From Bacteroidales bacterium UBA4814 (GTDB taxonomy: Bacteria; Bacteroidota; Bacteroidia; Bacteroidales; UBA7960), in NCBI GenBank assembly GCA_002402465.1, contig DHFW01000033.1, positions 1 to 28,808 on the forward strand: a stretch of 28,808 nt of DNA. Direction: 5' to 3'. Both the position numbers and the translations under genes were made by a program. Shown in pieces: positions 14,347 through 22,239 of the stretch. The notes beneath the pieces were generated by a model. It had not been told where the DNA came from, did not search any database, and was given only the letters and a program-made list of their open reading frames with translations. The stretch's first letter is position 1; each line of letters begins with the position of its first letter.

Positions 14347-15330
14347 ATGAAAAAGTTCCTCTTATCAGTTTTTTGCATATTTCTTGCAGTGTCCTTTTTT
14401 GGTTGCAGGCAAGCAGGTGAATCGGGCTATGATGAAGAAGGCAATCTTTATGGTCGTATTAGCATTTCCGGGGCATGGGCCATGTACCCTTTGGTGGTGA
14501 GCTGGGCTGAAGAGTTCAGAAAGGAGCATCCGAAGGTTCAGATTGATATCTCGGCCGGCGGTGCGGGTAAAGGCATTGCCGATGTGCTGGTTGATATGGT
14601 TGATCTGGCCATGGTCTCGCGCGATATTACCCCATCGGAAATGGGGCGTAATGCATGGTATGTTCCCGTGGCAAAAGATGCGGTAATTCCAACTTTTAAT
14701 TCAAACAATCCAAACAAAAAGGCCATCCTTGAGCAAGGTCTTATCCGAAGCCAGTTTCAGGAAATTTTCCTTACAGAAGGCCCGAAAAACTGGTCGCAAT
14801 TTCTTCAAAGCCTTGGTGAGGGTACCATAAATGTATTTACTCGCTCTGATGCATGCGGGGCGGCCGAAATTTGGGCTTACTACCTGGGCAAGGCCCAGGA
14901 AGATTTAAAGGGCATTGGGGTTTACGGCGATCCAGGCATTGCCGATATTGTGAAAAACGACAGGTTGGGTGTGGGGTATAACAATATTGCCTTTGCCTAC
15001 GATGTGAACACACGCTTGCCATTTCCGGGGCTTGCGGTTATTCCAATCGACTTGAATGAAAACGGCCGGATTGATCCGGAAGAAGATTTTTACAGTACCC
15101 TTGACGATTTAATGGTGGCCATTTCACAAGGAAGGTATCCTTCGCCTCCTGCCCGTAACCTCTTTTTTGTGTCGAACGGTCAACCCCAAAATGTGGCTGT
15201 TATCGAATTCTTGCACTGGGTTCTTACCAAAGGGCAGGATTATGTGGCCCAAGCCGGATATGTTGGATTATCTGAACACATCCTTGGCGTGCAGTTAGAA
15301 AAGTTGCCTGAGCTGAACAGACCCGATTAG
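14347..15330 (+). CDS. pstS: Phosphate ABC transporter substrate-binding lipoprotein PstS
   Basis: This 327-residue periplasmic-side binding protein delivers phosphate to PstCA. The signal ends in SFFGC, so Cys20 is the likely lipidated residue. Ligand-loop motifs are SGAWAMYP (41-48), AGGAGKGIADVLVDMVDLAMVSRD (70-93) with Ser91-Arg92-Asp93, and FTRSDACGAAEIW (164-176). Compared with the E. coli R..D.SGT pocket loop, this reads R166-S-D168-A-C170-G171-A172, so the Ser and Thr hydrogen-bond donors are replaced by Cys and Ala. It also contains a 12-residue EF-hand-like loop (Asp235 to Glu246: D-x-N-x-N-G-x-I-D-x-x-E), suggesting a bound calcium. Genes for PstC, PstA and PstB follow at 34, 4 and 3 bp, which fixes the transporter type. 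Phosphate is the likely ligand; another oxyanion cannot be ruled out. Confidence 0.87.
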   Translation: MKKFLLSVFCIFLAVSFFGCRQAGESGYDEEGNLYGRISISGAWAMYPLVVSWAEEFRKEHPKVQIDISAGGAGKGIADVLVDMVDLAMVSRDITPSEMGRNAWYVPVAKDAVIPTFNSNNPNKKAILEQGLIRSQFQEIFLTEGPKNWSQFLQSLGEGTINVFTRSDACGAAEIWAYYLGKAQEDLKGIGVYGDPGIADIVKNDRLGVGYNNIAFAYDVNTRLPFPGLAVIPIDLNENGRIDPEEDFYSTLDDLMVAISQGRYPSPPARNLFFVSNGQPQNVAVIEFLHWVLTKGQDYVAQAGYVGLSEHILGVQLEKLPELNRPD

Positions 15331-15364
15331 GTTGAAATCCCCAAGGAATAATTAACAATTTTGA

Positions 15365-16258
15365 ATGGCGCTAAAACTTAGAAAATTCAAGGACCAGTTT
15401 TCGTCCTTATGGATAAAGATTTCGTTGTTTTTTGTGGTATTACTGCCTGTAGTAATTACCCTCAGCCTGCTTTACAAGTCAATGTTTGTGCTTGAGACCA
15501 ATGGCCTGAAAGAGCTTTTGTTTTCTTCTGTTTGGCGGCCCCTGGCCGGGCAGTTCGGTTTCTGGCCCTTTATTATCAGTTCACTGTGGGTTACCATTTT
15601 GGGCCTTTTGATAACAACTCCTATCTGTATGTTTTCAGCCATTTTCCTTACGCAATACAGCTCTTCCAGGTTGTTAAGGTTCATGCAGCCCGTAATCGAT
15701 ATTCTGGCTGGTATCCCATCGGTCATTTACGGGGTATGGGGTATTCTTATCATTGTTCCAATGGTGGGCCGGTATCTTGCGCCATTGTTTGGCATTGAGT
15801 CAACAGGTTTCAGTATTCTGGCTGGCGGGCTGGTATTGTCAGTAATGCTCATACCTTTTATTCTTAATGTCCTTATTGAGGTTTTTAAAACCGTGCCGGT
15901 CGAATTGTCCGAAGCATCCCTTTCGCTGGGTGCCACAAAATGGCAAACCATTAAGTTTGTGGTGGTCAGAAAATCATTTGCCGGCATCATATCTGCATTT
16001 GGGTTGGGCCTTTCCCGGGCTTTTGGCGAAACCATAGCTGTGCTTATGGTGGTTGGAAACGTGGTAGGCCTTCCTAAAAGTATTTTTGATCCCGGATACC
16101 CGCTGCCAGCTCTTATAGCAAACAATTACGGCGAAATGCTTTCCATACCCATGTATGATTCTGCGCTCATGTTCGCTGCTCTGATCTTGCTGGTGGTAGT
16201 CATGTTTTTTAACTTTTTGTCAAGGCTGGCAATCATTCGTTTGGAGAAAAAGGCATAG
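15365..16258 (+). CDS. pstC: Phosphate ABC transporter permease PstC
   Basis: This 297-residue inner-membrane permease has about six transmembrane helices: hydrophobic runs near 19-38, 65-88, 100-125, 134-160, 205-230 and 265-288. The stretch DILAGIPSVIYGVWG (117-131) is a PstC/PstA hallmark, and VELSEASLSLGATKWQTIKFVV (around 179-200) is the cytoplasmic EAA loop that docks on the ATPase, followed by GLGLSRAFGETIAVLMVVGN. It pairs with PstA as the transport channel. It starts 34 bp after pstS and ends 4 bp before pstA, so the set is one transcript. The order S-C-A-B is standard. Confidence 0.9.
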   Translation: MALKLRKFKDQFSSLWIKISLFFVVLLPVVITLSLLYKSMFVLETNGLKELLFSSVWRPLAGQFGFWPFIISSLWVTILGLLITTPICMFSAIFLTQYSSSRLLRFMQPVIDILAGIPSVIYGVWGILIIVPMVGRYLAPLFGIESTGFSILAGGLVLSVMLIPFILNVLIEVFKTVPVELSEASLSLGATKWQTIKFVVVRKSFAGIISAFGLGLSRAFGETIAVLMVVGNVVGLPKSIFDPGYPLPALIANNYGEMLSIPMYDSALMFAALILLVVVMFFNFLSRLAIIRLEKKA

Positions 16259-16262
16259 GCTT

Positions 16263-17111
16263 ATGTGGAGAAAAATTGAAGAAAAAGTTTTTTATTATCT
16301 AATGATAATTAGCACGGTTTCACTTGGCCTGTTGCTTGTACTGATAGTGGCCACTATAGTTTATCGTGGTTTGCCCTATCTTAGCTGGGAAATGATAAGC
16401 CAAACCCCCAAAGGAGGTTATTATTTTGGTCGGGAGGGAGGCATTCTGAATGCCATTATTGGCTCACTTTACCTGTCGTCAGGTGCTGTAATAATAGCTT
16501 TGGTCATTAGTTTGCCGGTTTCGCTTGCAATGAACATTCACCTGAAGCGCAGAAAAAAACTGGTAAACGGTCTGCGCTTTATCCTTGACCTTTTGTGGGG
16601 TATTCCTTCTATTGTTTACGGTGCTTTTGGCTTTACGCTCATGATTTACCTTGGCATAAAGGCGAGCTTGCTGGCAGGTATCATTACTGTAGCTTTTTTT
16701 ATTTTGCCCATCATGATCCGCTCAATGGACGAAGTGATGAAAAATGTTCCCCTTTCACTTATTGAATCTGCTTTCGCACTGGGTTCAACCCGGTCCGAAG
16801 TAGCATTCAAAGTTATGGTTCGCCAAACATTCCCCGGAATTATTACGGCCGTTTTGCTTGCCTTCGGAAGGGGTATTGGCGATGTGGCCGCAGTGCTTTT
16901 TACCACCGGCTATACCGATAACATACCCACCTCGCTTATGCAGCAAACCGCAACATTGCCCCTGGCCGTATTTTTTCAGTTGGGATCGCCCATCCCTGAG
17001 GTTCAGAACCGGGCCTATGCCGCTGCCCTTATCCTTACCATAATCATACTTGTGGTAAGCATTTCAACCAGGTATTTCGGCAAGCGATTCAGAAAAACAT
17101 TAATAAAATAG
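16263..17111 (+). CDS. pstA: Phosphate ABC transporter permease PstA
   Basis: This 282-residue inner-membrane permease partners PstC. Hydrophobic spans start at about residues 15, 65, 110, 135, 190 and 250. LLWGIPSVIYGAFGF (109-123) repeats the PstC signature, and VPLSLIESAFALGSTRSEVAFKVMV (around 162-186) is the EAA coupling loop, followed by LLAFGRGIGDVAAVLFTTG. The GLPYLSWEMISQTPKGGYYFGREGG segment near the N-terminus is typical of PstA. It follows pstC with a 4-bp gap and precedes pstB with 3 bp. Length matches the family. Confidence 0.9.
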   Translation: MWRKIEEKVFYYLMIISTVSLGLLLVLIVATIVYRGLPYLSWEMISQTPKGGYYFGREGGILNAIIGSLYLSSGAVIIALVISLPVSLAMNIHLKRRKKLVNGLRFILDLLWGIPSIVYGAFGFTLMIYLGIKASLLAGIITVAFFILPIMIRSMDEVMKNVPLSLIESAFALGSTRSEVAFKVMVRQTFPGIITAVLLAFGRGIGDVAAVLFTTGYTDNIPTSLMQQTATLPLAVFFQLGSPIPEVQNRAYAAALILTIIILVVSISTRYFGKRFRKTLIK

Positions 17112-17114
17112 AAG

Positions 17115-17873
17115 ATGCAACAAGGCAAAATATCCATCCAAAATCTGGATCTCCACTTTGGCAAACATCACATTTTGAAAAATGTAAACATTGAAATTCC
17201 TGAAAACCAGCTAACAGTGATATTGGGCCCTTCGGGCTGCGGAAAAACCACTTTGATGAAAACCCTGAATCGCCTGGTTGAATTGGAGGAAACCGTTAAA
17301 ATTAACGGCAAAATTTTCCTTGACAATGAGGATATTTTAAACACCGACAAAGATGTGACCGAAATCAGGAAGAAAATGGGCCTTTTGTCCCAGCGCCCGG
17401 CACCCCTACCAATGAGTATTTTCAATAATATTGCTTATGGTCTTCGTATTAATGGCATTTCGGGAAGGAGAAAACTTGCGCCCCTGGTGGAAAAATACCT
17501 GCGCCAGGTTAACCTCTGGGATGAGGTAAAAGACAGATTGAAAGATCCTGCTACAAGGCTTAGTATTGGTCAGCAGCAACGCCTTTGTCTGGCCCGCGGA
17601 CTGGCAGTTAACCCCGAAATAATTCTGGCCGATGAACCCACCTCGGCGCTCGACCCACTTTCGGCAAGTATTGTTGAAAAACAATTTGCCGAACTAAAAA
17701 AAGACTACACCCTGGTTATGGTTACTCACGTGCTTCGCCAAGCAAGGCGAATTGCCGATTATGTTGTATTTATGTACCTGGGCGAAGTGATTGAGCAGGG
17801 CCCCGTAAAAGAGTTTTTTGAAAACCCTAAAATGGAAAAAACCCGCGAATACCTCAAGGGGGCTTTCAATTAA
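17115..17873 (+). CDS. pstB: Phosphate ABC transporter ATPase PstB
   Basis: This 252-residue cytoplasmic ATPase powers the PstCA channel. Walker A is GPSGCGKTT (38-46), the Q-loop region GLLSQRPAPLPMSIFNNIAYG (89-109) is PstB-like, Walker B is ILADEPTSALDP (170-181), and the H-loop is VTHVLRQARRIADYV. The ABC signature reads RLSIGQQQR (148-156) rather than LSGGQ, with Ile151 in place of the usual first Gly. Neither phoU nor a pho sensor follows; instead there is a 113-bp gap and a porin-like gene. The match to the other pst genes makes the assignment firm. Confidence 0.9.
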   Translation: MQQGKISIQNLDLHFGKHHILKNVNIEIPENQLTVILGPSGCGKTTLMKTLNRLVELEETVKINGKIFLDNEDILNTDKDVTEIRKKMGLLSQRPAPLPMSIFNNIAYGLRINGISGRRKLAPLVEKYLRQVNLWDEVKDRLKDPATRLSIGQQQRLCLARGLAVNPEIILADEPTSALDPLSASIVEKQFAELKKDYTLVMVTHVLRQARRIADYVVFMYLGEVIEQGPVKEFFENPKMEKTREYLKGAFN

Positions 17874-17878
17874 GTTTT

Positions 17879-17912
17879 CATCCGAAAATAACTTTCAAAT
17901 TAATGTCGGATG
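17879..17912. repeat. Inverted repeat after pstB
   Basis: CATCCGA at 17879-17885 and TCGGATG at 17906-17912 are perfect 7-base inverted repeats with a 20-base spacer containing TAACTTTC, one mismatch from a Bacteroidota -7 box. It may be a weak hairpin at the end of the pst transcript or an operator around an internal promoter for the porin gene. There is no T-run. Confidence 0.35.
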
Positions 17913-17986
17913 GAACTCGCAAGAGGAATTTTCATAAGTGTTTGTGTTTAACAATGCATGCTCGTTTCATATTGAAATATCGTATT

Positions 17987-19222
17987 ATGAAGAAACTTCT
18001 TTTGTTTTTTTTAGTCTCTTTGTTTGGTTTTTCTGCTTATGGACAATTTTCCCTTTCTGGAGATATTTTTGTCAGGCCTGAATTCAGGCATGGATACCGC
18101 CGCATGCCTTTTGCCGATGAAAAACCGGCCGGACTTGTAAATCAGCGAACCAGGCTGATTCTTGATTTTAAAAAAGATAATATTACCACCAAAGTATCTT
18201 TTCAGGATACCCGCATTTGGGGCCAGCAGGAGCAACGCACCCAGGTGCCATCGTTCGATTTGCACGAAGCCTGGCTTCAAATCGCTTTTACGGATAGTTT
18301 CCTGATACGGGCCGGACGCCAGGAACTGCGTTATGAAAACCAGCGTTTCTTTGCCATAAATGACTGGAACGTCGCAGGTCAGAAACACGATGCACTGTTG
18401 CTCAAATATCTTGGTAAAAAGGGCGAATTTCATCTTGGCGCGGCCTTCAATCAAGATCAGAATCGTCTTTTTGGAACCGACTATGGGTTAAGCAATTACA
18501 AAACCCTCCAATACTTGTGGTATCAAACCCGGCTGGGTTCCCGTTCACGCATTTCTTTTATGGGTGTAGCCGATGGGTATCAGAGCCTGTATAATCCAGA
18601 AATATTGTATGTAAGGGGCACCTGGAACACCTTCCTTGAATTCAGGCCCGGAAGATTTGTTCTTTCATTCAATCCTGCTTACCAGCATGGTAAAAACCGG
18701 CAGGGGCTGGAGATTAATGCCGGATACTTCATGGGTTCTGCTTCCGTTAAATTGAATGAAAAGATAATAACCACCCTGGGAGTAGAATGGTTTACGGGAA
18801 ATGATGGCCTTAACGACAACCACAAAGATAATGCATTTGATGCCCTTTACGGAGCCGGCCATTCTTTGCTTGGTTGCATGGATTACTTTACGCAGATTCC
18901 TGCTCACGCCAAAGGCGCAGGGTTAATTAATCCTTATTTTAAGACCCAGTTCCAAATTTCGCCAAAAATCCGCGGCGATGCCAACATTCACTTCTTTTCC
19001 CTGCAAAACAATTATTTGGATCAGGGCCAGGTAATAAATAAGTTTTTGGGTACGGAGGTTGACTTAACCGTGAACTATCACTTTAATGAAATTACACAGA
19101 TTTTGGCTGGATATTCCGTTATGTTTGGCACCGAATCTATGGCCGTAATCAGGGGCGGCAGCAAAGATGAGTTTGCGCACTGGGGCTTAATTATGCTGCG
19201 CATCAGGCCCAAATTTCTTTAA
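17987..19222 (+). CDS. Outer-membrane porin, alginate-export-like
   Basis: This 411-residue protein has a cleavable signal peptide (MKKLLLFFLVSLFGFSAYGQ, cut likely after AYG). The mature part consists of alternating beta-strand segments, as in an outer-membrane barrel. NQRTRLILDFK, VSFQDTRIWG, LHEAWLQ and IRAGRQELRYENQRFF (about 105-120) follow the alginate-export/porin family pattern, where a conserved GRQEL strand appears. The chain ends in VIRGGSKDEFAHWGLIMLRIRPKFL; the last strand closes with a terminal Leu rather than the common Phe. The open frame reaches back to 17903, but only ATG 17987 gives a signal peptide. Its position after pstSCAB suggests an outer-membrane entry route for phosphate or a phosphorylated substrate, though this is inferred. 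The GT9 gene starts 6 bp later. Confidence 0.65.
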   Translation: MKKLLLFFLVSLFGFSAYGQFSLSGDIFVRPEFRHGYRRMPFADEKPAGLVNQRTRLILDFKKDNITTKVSFQDTRIWGQQEQRTQVPSFDLHEAWLQIAFTDSFLIRAGRQELRYENQRFFAINDWNVAGQKHDALLLKYLGKKGEFHLGAAFNQDQNRLFGTDYGLSNYKTLQYLWYQTRLGSRSRISFMGVADGYQSLYNPEILYVRGTWNTFLEFRPGRFVLSFNPAYQHGKNRQGLEINAGYFMGSASVKLNEKIITTLGVEWFTGNDGLNDNHKDNAFDALYGAGHSLLGCMDYFTQIPAHAKGAGLINPYFKTQFQISPKIRGDANIHFFSLQNNYLDQGQVINKFLGTEVDLTVNYHFNEITQILAGYSVMFGTESMAVIRGGSKDEFAHWGLIMLRIRPKFL

Positions 19223-19228
19223 AACAAA

Positions 19229-20227
19229 ATGAAAGATAGCAAGAAAATTCTGGTTATAAGGTTTAGCTCCATTGGCGATATTGTGCTTACCACCCCGCTG
19301 TTGCGCGCGTTGAAAAATACCAGCGACCTGAAGGCTGAAGTGCATTTTGTCACCAAGAAGGCCTATGCCGGTTTCATGCGCCACAACCCCAACGTGGACT
19401 TGGTGCATGAGCTCAATGGCAGTTTGTTTGAGTTGGCAAAGCGGCTCAGGGCCGAACGCTTCGATTTTGTAATCGACCTGCACAAAAACCTGCGTTCCAA
19501 CCTGATCAGGCTGCTGTTGATGCGACCCTCAAAGGCTTTCAATAAACTCAACATCGAAAAGTGGCTGTTAACAAATCTGAAGATCAACCGCCTGCCTGAT
19601 ATTCACATTGTTGATCGCTATCTTGCAGCAGCCAAGGCACTGGGAGTATCCAATGATGGCAAGGGACTGGATTTTTTCCTTTCGGAGGAAGACCAGGTGT
19701 GGCCCGAATGGTTGCCCGAAGAATTTAAGCAAGGATATGTTGCTATTGTAATCGGCGGCATGCATGCCACCAAACGCATGCCCAACCAAAAGATTATTGA
19801 CATTTGCCGGGCACTGAAAAAGCCGGTAGTGTTGCTGGGTGGTCCGGAAGATGCCAAAAACGGACGAATTATTGAGGCGGCTGCCGGGCAGCAAGTGATC
19901 TATGCCTGTGGGAAGCTAACGCTTAATCAATCGGCCTGGCTGGTAAAGGAAGCCAAAGTGGTCATAACCAACGATACCGGCCTAATGCATATTGCCGCTG
20001 CTTTTCAAAAACCCATCATCTCTGTATGGGGAAATACCGTGCCGGAATTTGGCATGTACCCCTATATGCCTCAAAGGCCTGAAAACTCAATTGTTATTGA
20101 GAAAAAAGGCTTGCCCTGCCGCCCTTGCAGTAAGATCGGCTACAAGAAATGTCCCAAAGGTCATTTCGACTGTATGGAAAAGATCAGCCACCAGGAGGTG
20201 GCAAATGCTGCCCTAAGGTTCTTTTAA
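19229..20227 (+). CDS. Glycosyltransferase family 9 (heptosyltransferase-like)
   Basis: This 332-residue GT-B fold transferase resembles LPS heptosyltransferases (WaaF/WaaC type). It begins KKILVIRFSSIGDIVLTTPLLRAL (5-28), the family's N-terminal Rossmann segment, and FDFVIDLHKNLRSN follows at about 74-87. The C-terminal nucleotide-binding region has KVVITNDTGLMHIAAAFQKPIISVWGNT, where NDTGLMHIA is the diagnostic motif. It probably adds a sugar to lipopolysaccharide core or a related glycolipid at the inner face of the cytoplasmic membrane. It lies 6 bp downstream of the porin, and its stop codon overlaps that of the convergent MBL hydrolase. The sugar donor and acceptor cannot be inferred. 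Confidence 0.8.
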   Translation: MKDSKKILVIRFSSIGDIVLTTPLLRALKNTSDLKAEVHFVTKKAYAGFMRHNPNVDLVHELNGSLFELAKRLRAERFDFVIDLHKNLRSNLIRLLLMRPSKAFNKLNIEKWLLTNLKINRLPDIHIVDRYLAAAKALGVSNDGKGLDFFLSEEDQVWPEWLPEEFKQGYVAIVIGGMHATKRMPNQKIIDICRALKKPVVLLGGPEDAKNGRIIEAAAGQQVIYACGKLTLNQSAWLVKEAKVVITNDTGLMHIAAAFQKPIISVWGNTVPEFGMYPYMPQRPENSIVIEKKGLPCRPCSKIGYKKCPKGHFDCMEKISHQEVANAALRFF

Positions 20228-20871
20228 TATCTTCCGTTCAAAAAGGGATTGGTGTTGCGCTCCTGCCCAATGGTGGTGGCCGGTCCATGCCCGGGATAAA
20301 CCTTTACTTCGTCGGGCAGCGACATCAACTTCTCCTCAATGGAGCGGATCAGCAGGTCGAAATCGCCGGTGGGCAGGTCGGTGCGGCCAATGCTGCCCGA
20401 AAACAGCACATCGCCGGCAATGACAAAGCCTTCTTTTTCGTGGTAGTAGCAAATGCTGCCTGCTGCGTGACCTGGTGTATGCAATGCGATAAGCTTTTGA
20501 TTTCCAAATCTAATCTCCTGGCCATCTTCAATAAACCTTTCGGGAACAATTAGCTCGTCCACTTCAAAGCCGAAGGTTTTGCCATACTGGTGGGCACTGG
20601 TCATAAAAGGCAGGCTGTCTTTGTGGGTAAGGGGCTTCAGCCCAAACTGCCGTATGGCAAAGTTGTTCCCCAAAATGTGGTCAATGTGCGCGTGGGTGTA
20701 TAATATGGCCACGGGCTTTAATTGCTTTTGCTCGATAAATCCGGCCAGTTGGGCCTCTTCATGTGGCTCATAGCAGGCCGGGTCAATAATCACGCATTCG
20801 CCGGTTTCATCGTAAAGCAAAAAAGTGTTAACCTGGAAGGGGTTGAAAACAATGGAATGTATGTTTGTCAT
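20224..20871 (-). CDS. MBL-fold metallohydrolase (glyoxalase II-like)
   Basis: This 215-residue cytoplasmic protein has the metallo-beta-lactamase metal site: TH60-A-H62-I-D64-H65, H135 in HTPGHAAGS (131-139), Asp154 in AGDVLFSGSIGRTDLP, and His195 in YPGHGP. The IGRTDLP segment is typical of the glyoxalase II-like group that hydrolyses thioesters or persulfides. A role as hydroxyacylglutathione hydrolase proper is uncertain, because Bacteroidota often lack glutathione. It runs convergent with the GT9 gene; the two stop codons share the TTAA at 20224-20227. The 168 bases upstream hold back-to-back promoters with the M20 gene. Confidence 0.8.
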   Translation of the reverse strand: MTNIHSIVFNPFQVNTFLLYDETGECVIIDPACYEPHEEAQLAGFIEQKQLKPVAILYTHAHIDHILGNNFAIRQFGLKPLTHKDSLPFMTSAHQYGKTFGFEVDELIVPERFIEDGQEIRFGNQKLIALHTPGHAAGSICYYHEKEGFVIAGDVLFSGSIGRTDLPTGDFDLLIRSIEEKLMSLPDEVKVYPGHGPATTIGQERNTNPFLNGRY

Positions 20872-20899
20872 AAAAGCACTTTTTTTTAAATCAGAACGC

Positions 20900-20907
20900 C
20901 AAAGGTA
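20900..20907 (-). promoter_or_regulatory. -7 box of the MBL hydrolase gene
   Basis: On the minus strand the bases read TACCTTTG, a perfect TAnnTTTG box, 29 bases before the ATG at 20871. No TTG is evident at the usual distance. An identical box precedes tilS. Confidence 0.45.
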
Positions 20908-21012
20908 ATAAAACTAATTTGCAGACTGCATGTACCCGTAAGCACAGGTCTCGACTTATCGCTGCCTGCAATAAAAATTACGCCTAACCCTACCCCCTAA
21001 ACCCTGATTTTT

Positions 21013-21020
21013 TATCTTTG
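21013..21020 (+). promoter_or_regulatory. -7 box of the M20 amidohydrolase gene
   Basis: TATCTTTG is a perfect TAnnTTTG box, 19 bases before the ATG at 21040, so the untranslated leader would be about 13 bases. The -33 element is not clear. Confidence 0.5.
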
Positions 21021-21039
21021 TTTATTAATCTTCTTAAGA

Positions 21040-22233
21040 ATGGATATAAAAAACCGCATTCTGGGGCTTGCCGATAATTTTTATAATGATGCAATTAGTA
21101 TGCGCCGGCATTTGCATGCCCATCCCGAATTGTCGATGCAGGAGCACAAAACCGCTGAATATATTGCCACTCAATTGCGGTTAATGGGTATTCCTTTCAA
21201 ACAGGGTGTTGCCCGCACTGGCCTGGTGGCCCACATTGAAGGACGGAATCCTGAAAAGCGACTACTTGCCCTGCGCGCCGACATGGATGCCTTGCCTATT
21301 TTTGAAGAGAACCAGGTAGAGTATAAGTCGAAAAACCGGGGCGTTATGCATGCCTGTGGCCACGATGTGCACATGGCCAGCCTGCTGGGTGCGGCAAAAA
21401 TCCTTCACACCATGCGCGACCACTTCGAGGGTACCCTTCGGCTGATTTTTCAGCCTTCGGAAGAAAATTATCCGGGTGGCGCGAGCATAATGATCAAGGA
21501 AGGGGTGCTGGAAAATCCGCAGCCCGCAGCCATCTTCGCGCAGCATGTGTTTCCGGGCCTGCCTGCAGGGAAAGTGGGAATTCGCGGCGGAAAGTACATG
21601 GCCTCGACCGATGAAATTTACCTTACGGTGAAAGGCATAGGCGGCCACGCCGCCACCCCACATATGATTGTTGACCCGGTACTGATTGCCTCGCATATAG
21701 TGGTGGCGCTGCAGCAGGTTGTCAGTCGGCGGGCTAAACCATCCATACCCACCGTGCTTTCTTTTGGGCGAATAGTTGGCGATGGACGCACCAACATTAT
21801 TCCGGCCGAGGTAAAACTCGAAGGCACCATACGTACTTTCGATGAGCAGTGGCGCGCCAAAGCCCATGAGCACATCCGCGAAATAGCTAATTCCGTGGCT
21901 CGTTCAATGGGAGGTGAGTGTCATGTTTTTATTGATCATGGCTACCCGTTCTTGGTAAACGATCTTAAGCTTGCCGATCAATTCAGAAATTGGGCCGCAG
22001 AATACCTCGGTCCTGAAAATGTGGAAGAGCTTGAACTGTCTATGACGGCCGAGGACTTTGCCTATTACTCGCAAATTGTGCCAGCCTGCTTTTATCGCCT
22101 GGGCATTAGAAACGAAGCAAAAGGAATGGTTTCCAACCTGCATACCTCTACTTTCGATATTGATGAAGAGGCTCTGAAAACAGGCATGGGCCTAATGGCT
22201 TACCTTGCCGTTAAAAGGCTCCAGGAGAAATAG
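21040..22233 (+). CDS. M20 family amidohydrolase (N-acyl amino acid hydrolase)
   Basis: This 397-residue zinc hydrolase of the M20D peptidase subgroup cleaves N-acyl amino acids or similar amides. The N-terminal segment MRRHLHAHPELSMQEHKTAEYI (21-42) and ALRADMDALPI (77-87) are family hallmarks. Metal ligands visible are Cys106 and His108 in HACGHDVH, Glu141/142 in FQPSEENYPGGA, and the late His in NLHTSTFDID. The dimerisation domain around 195-300 begins with GIGGHAATPH. Substrate is unknown; hippurate, indole-acetyl amino acids and N-acetyl-diaminopimelate are all hydrolysed by relatives. Its stop lies six bases from the stop of the convergent membrane protein gene. No signal peptide, so it is cytoplasmic. 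Confidence 0.87.
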   Translation: MDIKNRILGLADNFYNDAISMRRHLHAHPELSMQEHKTAEYIATQLRLMGIPFKQGVARTGLVAHIEGRNPEKRLLALRADMDALPIFEENQVEYKSKNRGVMHACGHDVHMASLLGAAKILHTMRDHFEGTLRLIFQPSEENYPGGASIMIKEGVLENPQPAAIFAQHVFPGLPAGKVGIRGGKYMASTDEIYLTVKGIGGHAATPHMIVDPVLIASHIVVALQQVVSRRAKPSIPTVLSFGRIVGDGRTNIIPAEVKLEGTIRTFDEQWRAKAHEHIREIANSVARSMGGECHVFIDHGYPFLVNDLKLADQFRNWAAEYLGPENVEELELSMTAEDFAYYSQIVPACFYRLGIRNEAKGMVSNLHTSTFDIDEEALKTGMGLMAYLAVKRLQEK

Positions 22234-22239
22234 CAGCCG

